The notes under the pieces were generated by a model that worked only from the letters and a program-made list of their open reading frames with translations, was not told where the DNA came from and searched no databases. From the NCBI RefSeq assembly GCF_014204985.1, contig NZ_JACHMP010000001.1, forward strand, positions 4,650,001 through 4,714,000: a stretch of DNA of 64,000 nt, given 5' to 3'. Below, in pieces: positions 27,188 through 35,319 of the stretch (positions are counted from its first letter, which is position 1; every line of letters starts with the position of its first letter). This DNA comes from Streptosporangium becharense (GTDB lineage Bacteria > Actinomycetota > Actinomycetes > Streptosporangiales > Streptosporangiaceae). The translations under genes were made by a program, and so were the position numbers.

Positions 27188-28507
27188 TCAACGGGGGGTC
27201 GTGGCCTCGTCGACGCCGCCGAGGGTGACCAGGTCACGCCCCCGGGTCTCACGTGCGACGTACATGGTTATCAGGGTGAGCACGGCGGCGCCGAGCACGT
27301 AGAGCATGACCGGCAGCGCCGACCCGTAGGCGTCCAGCAGGGCCACCGCGATCAGCGGGGCCAGGCCGCCGGCGACGATGGAAGCGAGCTGGGAGCCGAT
27401 CGACACGCCCGAGTAGCGCATCCGGGTGGCGAACAGCTCCGAGAAGAACGCCGCCTGCGGACCGTACATCGCGCCGTGCAGCACCAGCCCGACCGTCACC
27501 GCCAGGGTGATCGCGGCGAAGTTGCCGGTGTCGATCAGCGGGAAGAACGCGAAGGCCCACAGACCCACCCCGGCCGCGCCGAGCAGGTAGACGGGCCGGC
27601 GGCCGAGCCGGTCGGACAGCGCTCCCCACAGCGGGATCGACACGAAGTGCACGGCCGACCCGATCAGCACGGCGTTGAGGACGACGGGCTTGCTCAGCCC
27701 GGCCGAGGTCGTCGCGTAGACCAGCACGAACGCGGTGATCACGTAGTAGGAGACGTTCTCCGCGAAGCGGGCGCCGATCGCGATGAGCACGTCCCGCCAG
27801 TGGTACTTGATCACGTCCACGATCGGCAGGGAGGGGGCGGGCTCGCGGCCGGCGACCGCCTGCTGGAAGATCGGCGACTCGCTGATGGAGAGCCGGATCC
27901 ACATGCCGACCAGGACCAGAACGCCGGAGAGCAGGAACGGGACGCGCCAGCCCCAGCTCTGGAACGCCTCGTCCGTCTGGACCGCGGCCAGCACCGCCAG
28001 GACCGCGGTGGCCAGCAGGTTGCCGCCCGGGGCACCCGCCTGTGGCCAGGAGGCCCAGTAGCCGCGTCGCCGGGCATCGCCGTGCTCGGAGACGATGAGC
28101 ACCGCGCCGCCCCACTCGCCGCCGAGGGCGAAGCCCTGGACGAGCCGGAGCACGGTCAGCAGCAGCGGGGCCGCCGCGCCGATCGCCGCGTGGGTGGGCA
28201 GGCAGCCGATCAGGAAAGTCGCCCCGCCCATCATCAGCAGGCTGACGACCAGCAGTTTCTTGCGGCCCAGCCGGTCACCGTAGTGCCCGAAGACCAGAGC
28301 ACCCAGCGGGCGGGCGACGAAGCCCACCGCGTAGGTCAGGAACGCCAGCAAGGTGCCGGTGAGGGGTTCCGACTCGGGGAAGAACAACTTGGGGAAGATC
28401 AGCGCGGCGGCGGAACCGTACAGGAAGAAGTCGTACCACTCGATCGTCGTGCCGATCAGGCTGGCGCCGACGATCTTTCCGATGGGGGTGCGGGTTGTCT
28501 CTGCCAT
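27188..28507 (-). CDS. MHS-family (metabolite:H+ symporter) MFS transporter
   Basis: 439 residues, 12 hydrophobic segments. Signatures: GTTIEWYDFFLYGSAAALIFPKLFFP at the N-terminus, GHYGDRLGRKK in loop 2-3, GFALGGEWGGAVLIVSEH and RRGYWASWPQAGAPGGNL, typical of ShiA/ProP/KgtP relatives that import organic acids or osmolytes by proton symport. ATG 28507 is chosen for GGTGAG at 5 nt; GTG 28516 is an alternative. First gene of the operon with the hydrolase. Confidence 0.93.
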   Translation of the reverse strand: MAETTRTPIGKIVGASLIGTTIEWYDFFLYGSAAALIFPKLFFPESEPLTGTLLAFLTYAVGFVARPLGALVFGHYGDRLGRKKLLVVSLLMMGGATFLIGCLPTHAAIGAAAPLLLTVLRLVQGFALGGEWGGAVLIVSEHGDARRRGYWASWPQAGAPGGNLLATAVLAVLAAVQTDEAFQSWGWRVPFLLSGVLVLVGMWIRLSISESPIFQQAVAGREPAPSLPIVDVIKYHWRDVLIAIGARFAENVSYYVITAFVLVYATTSAGLSKPVVLNAVLIGSAVHFVSIPLWGALSDRLGRRPVYLLGAAGVGLWAFAFFPLIDTGNFAAITLAVTVGLVLHGAMYGPQAAFFSELFATRMRYSGVSIGSQLASIVAGGLAPLIAVALLDAYGSALPVMLYVLGAAVLTLITMYVARETRGRDLVTLGGVDEATTPR

Positions 28508-28555
28508 CTCACTCACCACACAGGGTCGCTGTTGGGGGGATTTCGGCAACCGTAC

Positions 28556-28575
28556 GGAGTGACGGACGTCACTCC
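28556..28575 (-). promoter_or_regulatory. Perfect palindrome upstream of the MHS transporter
   Basis: GGAGTGACG-GA-CGTCACTCC has 9-bp arms and lies ~50 nt before the transporter start. It is placed where a repressor or activator of the transporter-hydrolase operon would bind. Confidence 0.55.
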
Positions 28576-28716
28576 TATGGGCCGGACCCCCACACCTGCC
28601 GGTCACCATGTGTGGCGGGGATACCCGGTGACCGTCGGCCAGGTTGACACTGTGCGGACCGGTGAACGGTCTTCCTCCCGGGGAGAGGGGGAGCTCCAGG
28701 AGCACGCATGACGATG

Positions 28717-28752
28717 CCCGAGAGCCCCGAGAGCCCCGAGAGCCCCGAGAGC
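28717..28752. repeat. 9-bp tandem repeat, four exact copies
   Basis: CCCGAGAGC repeated at 28717, 28726, 28735 and 28744, between the transporter promoter and the end of the PucR-type gene. Confidence 0.9.
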
Positions 28753-28795
28753 ATGGTGGGCCCGGCGGTGGCCGGCCTGGCGGGGACCTGGCGGG

Positions 28796-30661
28796 TCAGC
28801 CGCGCAGACGGTGCAGGCGCAGGGCGAGCTGGATCTCCAGGGCACGCTCGGGTGCCTGCCAGTCGTCGCCGAGGAGCCGGCCGATCCGGTCCAGGCGCTG
28901 GGTGACGGTGTTGACGTGGATGTGCAGCGCCTCGCTCGTCCGGGCCAGCGAGCCGCCCGTGCCGAAGTAGACGGTGAGCGTCCGCACAAGGGTGGTGCCC
29001 CGGCGGGCGTCGTAGTCGACCACCGGGCCGATCGCCGAGGCGACGAACGCCCCGATGTCGCGTCCCTCGCCCACCAGCAGCCCGACGAAGCCCAGCTCGG
29101 CGGCGCTCGCGCCTTCTCCGGTCCGTCCCAGGGCCACCAGCGCGTCGGCGCAGCGCTGGGCCTCCCGGTGGGCCGCACCCACCTGTGAGGAACCGCGCAC
29201 GGGACCGCCACCCCCCGCGGTGGCCGGGTGGCCCAGGGAGACGCTCAGCTCGGCCGCCAGCCGCTTGGCGACCGGCCCCGGCCGGTCGCCGGGGAGCAGC
29301 AGCACCACCTCGTCGCCGCGCTGGGCGGCGAGACCGTGGTGCAGCGCGGCATGGGAGGACGCCCAGAACGCGGCGCGCTCGCGTCCGCCGCCGTGGCGGA
29401 CCACGACCACTACGTGGTCGGCGTCCAGGTCCACCCCGACCCGCCGGGCCCGCTCGGCCAGGCCGTCCAGGCCGGGACGGGAGATCAGGTCGTCGAGCAG
29501 TTCGCCCCTGACCCGGCCCTCCGCCTCGGCCACCGTGCGCCGGAAGAGCAGCAGCAGCGCGGTGACCAGCGAGGCGCGCTCCAGGATGCGCTGGTCGGTG
29601 TCCGACACCTGGCCGCCGTTGCGCAGCACCAGCGTGCACAGCGGCTCGGCTCCCACGTCCACCGACGCGACCAGCAGGTTTCCCCGGCGCACCGTGCGTC
29701 CCAGGGCCCTGGACGACCGCGCGGCCTCCGCGATCATCTCCTCGTCCAGCACGCCCGCGTCACCGGCGATCGGCCGCCCGGCGTCGTCGAGGACGGCGAG
29801 CGAGCCGCCCAGCACCTCCGTCACCACCGCGGCCACGTCCTCGACCCCGCCGCCGCGCAGCACCAGCCCGGCCATCCGGTCGTGCGCGAGCGCGGCGCGC
29901 TCCACGGCCTCGCTGTGCGCGTTCACCTGCCGGTTGGCCTCGCTCAGCTCCTCCAGCGCGTTCCTGGTCTCCTGGAGCAGCCGGGCGTTGTCGATCGCGA
30001 CCGCCGCGTGCGCCGCCAGCGAACCGAGCAGCACCACCTCGTCCTGGGTGAAGGGCCGCACGCTCCGGTTGGCCGCGAACAGCACCCCGATCACCCTGGC
30101 CCCCAGCTTCAGCGGCACGCCGAGGATGGCGACCAGCCCCTCCTCCAGCACGGCGTCGTCGATGTCGCTCTTGTGACGGAAGCGCTCGTCGGCGAAGTAG
30201 TCGGCGGTCGCGTACGGGGTGGCGGTCTGCGCCACCAGCCCGCCGAGACCGGAGCCCATGCCCAGCCGCAGCGCGCGGAACTTGGCCGACACCGAGCCGT
30301 CGGTCACCCGCATCCAGGTGTCACCGCGCTCGGGATCGTGCAGGGTCATGTAGGCCGCGTCGGTGCCGAGCAACTGCCTGGCCCGGTGCACGATGGCCTC
30401 CAGGACGGCGTCCAGGTCGCGCAGCCCGGCCAGGTCGCGCGCCGTGTCGAACAGCGCCGACAGCTCCGCCTCACGCCTGGCCCTGCGCCGCAGCAGTGCC
30501 CGCACCTTCAGCGCGGCGAGTTTGGCCTCCTCCAGTTCCGCCAGGGTCGCCGGGTCGGCCCCGGCGGTCCGTGCAGCCAGCACGGGCCCCTCGAACTCCA
30601 CCGCCGACGCCTCTCTGGCCAGCAGTTCGAGGAAGACCTGTGCGCCGCTCATGGCGTCCAT
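28796..30661 (-). CDS. GAF-domain PucR/CdaR-type transcriptional regulator
   Basis: 621 residues: N-terminal helical region, GAF domain (~residues 65-225, with LFDTARDLAGLRDLDAVLEAIV and VPLKLGARVIGVLFAA), coiled coil (NALEELSEANRQVNAHSEAVERAAL), a GGDEF-like/CdaR middle part, and the C-terminal PucR helix-turn-helix (LTVYFGTGGSLARTSEALHIHVNTVTQRLDRIGRLLG). Probably senses a small carboxylic acid. The neighbouring 3-hydroxybutyrate dehydrogenase gene lies 15 nt upstream on the same strand in the order dehydrogenase then regulator... transcription runs from the dehydrogenase (start 31423) into the regulator (start 30661), suggesting one operon. Confidence 0.93.
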   Translation of the reverse strand: MDAMSGAQVFLELLAREASAVEFEGPVLAARTAGADPATLAELEEAKLAALKVRALLRRRARREAELSALFDTARDLAGLRDLDAVLEAIVHRARQLLGTDAAYMTLHDPERGDTWMRVTDGSVSAKFRALRLGMGSGLGGLVAQTATPYATADYFADERFRHKSDIDDAVLEEGLVAILGVPLKLGARVIGVLFAANRSVRPFTQDEVVLLGSLAAHAAVAIDNARLLQETRNALEELSEANRQVNAHSEAVERAALAHDRMAGLVLRGGGVEDVAAVVTEVLGGSLAVLDDAGRPIAGDAGVLDEEMIAEAARSSRALGRTVRRGNLLVASVDVGAEPLCTLVLRNGGQVSDTDQRILERASLVTALLLLFRRTVAEAEGRVRGELLDDLISRPGLDGLAERARRVGVDLDADHVVVVVRHGGGRERAAFWASSHAALHHGLAAQRGDEVVLLLPGDRPGPVAKRLAAELSVSLGHPATAGGGGPVRGSSQVGAAHREAQRCADALVALGRTGEGASAAELGFVGLLVGEGRDIGAFVASAIGPVVDYDARRGTTLVRTLTVYFGTGGSLARTSEALHIHVNTVTQRLDRIGRLLGDDWQAPERALEIQLALRLHRLRG

Positions 30662-30676
30662 TCTGCTCAGCTCCGC

Positions 30677-31423
30677 TCAGCGGGCCGTCCAGCCGCCGTC
30701 CACGGGCAGCGAGGCGCCGGTGATGAAGGAGCCGTGCGGCCCGCACAGGTAGGCGACCAACTCGGCGACCTCCTCCGGTTCGATCAACCGTTTGATCGCG
30801 GCGGGGGCCAGCATGACCTGCTCGACCACCTCGTCCCGGCCGATGCCGTGCGTCTCGGCCTGCGCGTCGATCTGCTTCTCCACCAGGGGCGTGCGGACGT
30901 AGGCGGGGCAGACGCAGTTGGAGGTCACCCCATGCGCCGCGCCTTCCAGGGCGACGACCTTCGACAGCCCTTCGAGGGCGTGCTTGGCCGTCACGTACGC
31001 CGACTTGTACGGCGAGGCGCGGAGCCCGTGGATGGAGGAGATGTTGACGACCCGCCCCCAACCGCGCTCGTACATGCCGGGCAGCGCCGCCCGGATCAGC
31101 AGGAACGGGGCCTCCACCATGACTTTGAGGATCTTCGAGAACACTTCGGGCGGGAACTCCTCGACCGGGGCGACGTGCTGGAACCCGGCGTTGTTCACCA
31201 CGATGTCGATCCCGGACGGGATGTCCCGGACGAAGCCGGGTGCGGACAGGTCCGCGACGAGGGGCGTGCCCGAGACCTCGGCCGCCACCTTCGCCGCGGA
31301 CTCCCCGTCGACGTCGACCACCACCACATGCGCTCCGGCGGCGGCCAGCCGGAGCGCGCAGGCGCGTCCGATCCCGCTGCCCGCCCCGGTCACCACGGCC
31401 CGCCGGCCCGCCAGATCAATCAT
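30677..31423 (-). CDS. 3-hydroxybutyrate dehydrogenase (SDR family)
   Basis: 248 residues. Rossmann motif TGAGSGIG (residues 12-19), NNAG, catalytic Ser in ISSIHG, and YVTAK. The blocks SAYVTAKHALEGLSKVVALEGA and NCVCPAYVRTPLVEKQI are specific for D-3-hydroxybutyrate dehydrogenases (EC 1.1.1.30), which oxidise 3-hydroxybutyrate to acetoacetate with NAD+ in polyhydroxybutyrate and ketone-body use. ATG 31423 is preceded by TAGATT with a 7-nt spacer and no ribosome-binding site, so the message is probably leaderless. Confidence 0.94.
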   Translation of the reverse strand: MIDLAGRRAVVTGAGSGIGRACALRLAAAGAHVVVVDVDGESAAKVAAEVSGTPLVADLSAPGFVRDIPSGIDIVVNNAGFQHVAPVEEFPPEVFSKILKVMVEAPFLLIRAALPGMYERGWGRVVNISSIHGLRASPYKSAYVTAKHALEGLSKVVALEGAAHGVTSNCVCPAYVRTPLVEKQIDAQAETHGIGRDEVVEQVMLAPAAIKRLIEPEEVAELVAYLCGPHGSFITGASLPVDGGWTAR

Positions 31424-31430
31424 GCCGCCG

Positions 31431-31436
31431 AATCTA
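31431..31436 (-). promoter_or_regulatory. -10 element, leaderless 3-hydroxybutyrate dehydrogenase
   Basis: Minus strand TAGATT followed by 7 nt and ATG at 31423. Confidence 0.45.
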
Positions 31437-31492
31437 GGCAATGGCTCCGGCACCGGCACATGTCGCCCGGCCACATACTCCCGGCACTTCCT

Positions 31493-31526
31493 GTGTGCGC
31501 GGTGCCGCGCGCGACACCGCGCACAC
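31493..31526 (-). terminator. Tautomerase terminator
   Basis: GTGTGCGCGGTG and CACCGCGCACAC, a perfect 12-bp stem with a 10-nt loop, downstream of the minus-strand tautomerase gene. Confidence 0.6.
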
Positions 31527-31577
31527 CGGCGTGCGCGGCGAGACCGCATGCCGGCGTGCGGTGGCGCCGCGGCGCGC

Positions 31578-31964
31578 TCAGACGGTGACCGGGTAGGCCA
31601 GCTCCAGCTCGTCGCCCGGCACGCCGCGGATGCCCCAGTTGACCTTGGGAGACTCCAGGATCACCACCTCCAGGTCGTCGACCGACAGGCCCAGGTCCTT
31701 CTCCGCGCGGGCGAACAGAGCGCGGATCAGCTCCCGCTTGGCCTCGTCCGACCGGCCGGTGAAACCGAGGATCTCCACGATGACGTACCGCTCACCGCGC
31801 TGTGAGCAGATCATGTCCTCCGGGTCCAGCAGCAGGAACCGGTGGAACCGCTTGTCCTGGGGGAGCCGCCATACGTCGACCAGGCAGCCGTGGACGGTGT
31901 CGGAGAGCTCCTGCCGCCGGTCCGACCAGACGTCGCGGCGGCCGTAGAACTTGATCTGAGGCAT
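31578..31964 (-). CDS. Tautomerase family protein
   Basis: 128 residues beginning MPQIKFYGRR; Pro2 is the catalytic N-terminal base of the tautomerase superfamily after Met removal. LPQDKRFHRFLLLDPEDMI and EILGFTGRSDEAKRELIRALFARAEKDLGL match the Tautomerase_2 group (double-length 4-oxalocrotonate-tautomerase fold). Substrate unknown. Flanked on both sides by strong hairpins, so it is transcribed alone. Confidence 0.92.
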   Translation of the reverse strand: MPQIKFYGRRDVWSDRRQELSDTVHGCLVDVWRLPQDKRFHRFLLLDPEDMICSQRGERYVIVEILGFTGRSDEAKRELIRALFARAEKDLGLSVDDLEVVILESPKVNWGIRGVPGDELELAYPVTV

Positions 31965-31985
31965 GCCGCAGAGTCTTCCAGGTCT

Positions 31986-32029
31986 CCTTCCGGTGCCCTC
32001 CGGCGGCCCTTGCGGAGGGCACCGGAAGG
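31986..32029 (-). terminator. fumC terminator
   Basis: A perfect 17-bp stem (31986-32002 with 32013-32029) and 10-nt loop, 32 nt downstream of the minus-strand fumC stop. No U-tract. Confidence 0.8.
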
Positions 32030-32060
32030 GCCGCCGGGCGGACAGGCGCGGGCGGACGGG

Positions 32061-33452
32061 CTACGCCGGCGGCCGGGTCATCGACAGCACGTCGAGCAGC
32101 GCGTCGAGACGCTCCTCGGTGAGCGTGCCGTTGGCGACGTGGCCGCGTTCGATCACGACCTCCCTGATCGTCTTGCGCTCCGCCAGGGCCTGCTTGGCGA
32201 TCCTGGCCGCCTCCTCGTACCCGACGTATCTGTTGAGCGGCGTCACGATCGACGGCGACGATTCGGCGTACTCGCGCAGACGGCCGGTGTTGGCGGTGAC
32301 GCCGTGCACGCAGCGGTCGGCCAGCAGCCGGGAGGCGTTGGCGAGCAGCCGCACGGACTCCAGGATGTTGCGCGCGATGACCGGAAGCATGACGTTCAGC
32401 TCGAAGCTGCCGGAGGCGCCGGCGAAGGCGATCGCCGCGTCGTTCCCGATGACCTGGGCGGCCACCATGGTCACCGCCTCCGGGACGACGGGGTTGACCT
32501 TGCCCGGCATGATCGACGAGCCGGGCTGCAGGTCGGGCAGGTTGATCTCGCCCAGCCCTGCGCGCGGGCCCGACCCCATCCAGCGCAGGTCGTTGGCGAT
32601 CTTGTTGAGTGAGACCGCGATCGTGCGGAGCTGGCCGGACAGCTCCACGACCGCGTCCCGGGCGCCCTGCGCCTCGAAGTGGTCGGGGGCCTCCGAGAAC
32701 GGCAGCCCGGTGGCCTCGCGCAGCTTCTCGATGACCTTGGGGGCGAAACCCGGCGGGGTGTTGACGCCGGTGCCGACCGCGGTGCCGCCCAGCGGCAGCT
32801 GCGCCAGGTGGGGGAGCGCGGAGCGCACCCGGGCGATGGCGTTGTCGACCTGCGTGGCGTACCCGCCGAACTCCTGGCCCAGCGTGACCGGGGTGGCGTC
32901 CATCAGGTGCGTACGGCCCGCCTTGACCACCTCCTCGAACTCCGCGGACTTGGCCCGCAGCGCGGTGGCCAGGTGCCGCAGGGAGGGGATCAGGTGGTAG
33001 GTCACCTCGGTCATGGCCGCCACGTGGATGGAGGTGGGGAAGACGTCGTTGGACGACTGTGAGGCGTTGACGTGGTCGTTGGGGTGGACGGGGCGTCCCA
33101 GCCGCTCCTCGGCCAGCGTGGCGATCACCTCGTTGGCGTTCATGTTGGACGAGGTGCCGGAGCCGGTCTGGAAGACGTCGACGGGGAACTCCGCGTCCCA
33201 CTCGTTCTCCGCGACGTCGGTCGCGGCCTCGGCGATCGCCTGCGCCAGCTCCTTGTCGAGCACCCCCAGCTCGGCGTTGACCTCGGCGGCGAGCGCCTTG
33301 ATCAGGCCGATCGCGGCGATGTGCGCGCTCTCCAGGCCGCGTCCGGACACCGGGAAGTTCTCCACCGCCCGCTGGGTCTGCGCCCGCCACTTCGCGTCCG
33401 CCGGAACCCGTACCTCGCCCATCGAGTCATGCTCGATCCGATACTCGCTCAT
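32061..33452 (-). CDS. fumC: Class II fumarate hydratase
   Basis: 463 residues of the iron-independent fumarase family: [31 protein letters not shown] (active-site His/Asn region), TALGQ-equivalent [12 protein letters not shown], and the fumarate lyase signature [11 protein letters not shown] near residues 310-320. Reversibly hydrates fumarate to malate in the TCA cycle; as a cluster-free enzyme it survives oxidative stress. A class I Fe-S fumarase is encoded 6 kb away (39767-41440). Confidence 0.98.
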   Translation of the reverse strand: MSEYRIEHDSMGEVRVPADAKWRAQTQRAVENFPVSGRGLESAHIAAIGLIKALAAEVNAELGVLDKELAQAIAEAATDVAENEWDAEFPVDVFQTGSGTSSNMNANEVIATLAEERLGRPVHPNDHVNASQSSNDVFPTSIHVAAMTEVTYHLIPSLRHLATALRAKSAEFEEVVKAGRTHLMDATPVTLGQEFGGYATQVDNAIARVRSALPHLAQLPLGGTAVGTGVNTPPGFAPKVIEKLREATGLPFSEAPDHFEAQGARDAVVELSGQLRTIAVSLNKIANDLRWMGSGPRAGLGEINLPDLQPGSSIMPGKVNPVVPEAVTMVAAQVIGNDAAIAFAGASGSFELNVMLPVIARNILESVRLLANASRLLADRCVHGVTANTGRLREYAESSPSIVTPLNRYVGYEEAARIAKQALAERKTIREVVIERGHVANGTLTEERLDALLDVLSMTRPPA

Positions 33453-33504
33453 GGTTCCAGTCTGCGTCCTGCGGGGCGGAACGGGCCGGAGGCACTTCCG
33501 CCCC

Positions 33505-33548
33505 GGCCGTGGCCGCCCGGCCCCGTGGCCGTCCGGGCGGTCACGGCC
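33505..33548 (-). terminator. Nested hairpin after kinase gene
   Basis: GGCCGTG/CACGGCC encloses CGCCCGG/CCGGGCG. Located just downstream of the kinase stop at 33563 and upstream of fumC, so it must also sit in or near the fumC promoter region. Confidence 0.5.
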
Positions 33549-33562
33549 GCGGTCCGGTCGCG

Positions 33563-35284
33563 TCAGGCGAAGACCGCCACCGCCAGAATGATGATCACCA
33601 CGAGGGCGACGGCGGCGATGCCCATGAGGACCAGGATGCCGATCCTGCTCTTGGAGGAGGACTTCTGCCCGGGAGCCGCCTGGGCCGCCGAACCGCCCTG
33701 GCCCGCGATGGCGAACAGGTCGGTGCCCAGGCCCGGGGGCCGGCCGAAGCTCCCGTCGCCGTACTCCGGGCCCGGCTGCCGCCAGGGTTCCGGCGACCCC
33801 GGACCGCCGGGACCGCCCGCCGGGCCGAGGCCGGTCGCCGCGAAGGCGCCCGCGGGGGAGGCCCCGTACGGACCGGCGGAGGTGTCCGGGCCCGCCTGGT
33901 CACCGCCTCCGGCGGCCGGCGCGCCGAATCCGTGCGGCGCCGCGCCGAATCCGTGCGGCGGCGTGTCCGACGGGCTGGGGCGACCGTCCGCCGGGAAACC
34001 GGGGGACGGCGCGGCCGACGACTCGCCCGCCGGGGTGTCCGTCCAGGGGGTGCCGGGTGAATCCGGCCGTCGCGCGACCGGGGTGCCGAGGCCGGGCGGG
34101 CCCTGCCGTCTCACGACCGGCGAGCCGGGCTCCGCGGCGGCCGGGGCCTCGGCCTCCGCGGCGGGAGGGGCGTCCGGCGCGGCGGAGACCTCCGGGGAGG
34201 AACCGGCGGTGGATGCGGGCCCGGCGGGGATGCGCAGGCCGCCCTTCGGGCGGATGACGACCACGGTGCGGTTGGCGTCGAACTCCTCGTCGTCGCCCGC
34301 GCCGTCCTCCGCCGGGTCGGTCTTCACGGCGACCGGATTCGTGGTCAGCGGGTCCGCCGACCGCACCGGTGCCGCCGGGGCGGTGGCGGCGGGCGACGCG
34401 GCCTCGGCGGGCGGGTCGGACGCGGGCGGAGGCTCGGCCGGCAACGAGTCGGCCAGGTGCGAGGGGGTCTCGGCGACGGCGCGGAGCATCACGTTCGCCT
34501 GGGCGGCGGTCAGCCGCTGCCGGTAGTCCTTCTCCAGGAGTTGTTCGAGCACCGGGCGGAGCGGCCCGGCCTGGGTCGGCGGGTCGACCTGCTCGCTCAT
34601 CAGGGCGGCCAGCGTCGCCGCCACCGACGCCCGTTCGTAGGCGGGGCGGCCCTCCACCGCGAAGTACAACGTCGCGCCGAGCGACCAGAGGTCGGACTCG
34701 GGCCCGTAGTGCTCGCCCCGCGCCCGCTCGGGCGCGGTGTAACCGGGGGAGCCGATCACCATGCCGGTCTTGGTGAGGCTCGTGTCGCCCTCGGCCTTGG
34801 CGATGCCGAAGTCGGTGAGGACCACCCGGCCGCTCTCGGTGATCAGCACGTTGCCGGGTTTGACGTCGCGGTGGAGCACCCCCTGGGCGTGGGCCGCGCG
34901 GAGCGCCCCCAGCAGGTCGACCCCGATCTCGGCGACCAGGCGGGGCGGGAGCGGCCCCTCCTCCTCGATCACCTGCTCCAGGGATCGGGCCTGTACGAGC
35001 TCCATGATGATCCACGGGCTGTCGTCCTCGACGATCGCGTCGTGGACGGTGGCGACCGACGGGTGGCTGATACGGGCGGCCGTACGACCCTCACGGATCA
35101 TGCGCTCCCGAAGTTCGGCGCGTTGGCTCTCGGTGAGCCCGGGCTCCTGGCGGATCTCTTTGATCGCGACCTCACGGCCGAGGGAACGATCATGGGCACG
35201 CCAGACCGTGCCCATCGTGCCCCGGCCGAGAGGCGCGATCAGCTCGTAACGGTCCGCGAGCACGCGCATCTGCTGTTCCGGCAT
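33563..35284 (-). CDS. Membrane-anchored Ser/Thr protein kinase (PknB type)
   Basis: 573 residues. Kinase domain 13-270: glycine loop GRGTMGTVW (20-28), Lys42, HRDVKPGN (138-145), D158FG, APE and DLWSLG. A ~270-residue Pro/Ala-rich linker, including a PHGFGA duplication, leads to one C-terminal transmembrane helix (~545-570). There is no extracellular PASTA domain, so the kinase is held at the membrane by its extreme C-terminus. ATG 35284 is preceded by TATCTT with a 6-nt spacer (leaderless). It follows a second kinase by 35 nt; the two kinase domains are close paralogues. Confidence 0.95.
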   Translation of the reverse strand: MPEQQMRVLADRYELIAPLGRGTMGTVWRAHDRSLGREVAIKEIRQEPGLTESQRAELRERMIREGRTAARISHPSVATVHDAIVEDDSPWIIMELVQARSLEQVIEEEGPLPPRLVAEIGVDLLGALRAAHAQGVLHRDVKPGNVLITESGRVVLTDFGIAKAEGDTSLTKTGMVIGSPGYTAPERARGEHYGPESDLWSLGATLYFAVEGRPAYERASVAATLAALMSEQVDPPTQAGPLRPVLEQLLEKDYRQRLTAAQANVMLRAVAETPSHLADSLPAEPPPASDPPAEAASPAATAPAAPVRSADPLTTNPVAVKTDPAEDGAGDDEEFDANRTVVVIRPKGGLRIPAGPASTAGSSPEVSAAPDAPPAAEAEAPAAAEPGSPVVRRQGPPGLGTPVARRPDSPGTPWTDTPAGESSAAPSPGFPADGRPSPSDTPPHGFGAAPHGFGAPAAGGGDQAGPDTSAGPYGASPAGAFAATGLGPAGGPGGPGSPEPWRQPGPEYGDGSFGRPPGLGTDLFAIAGQGGSAAQAAPGQKSSSKSRIGILVLMGIAAVALVVIIILAVAVFA

Positions 35285-35319
35285 GAGAAGAAGATAGCCA
35301 TTCCACCTTGTGAAGCGCT

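Noticed and set aside
28708-28905. 65-codon plus-strand ORF with a fair ribosome-binding site (CCAGGAG) encoding PES repeats
   Set aside because: It runs antisense into the 3' end of the PucR-type regulator, is made of the 9-bp repeat plus low-complexity sequence, and shows no conserved feature. Kept only as a repeat.
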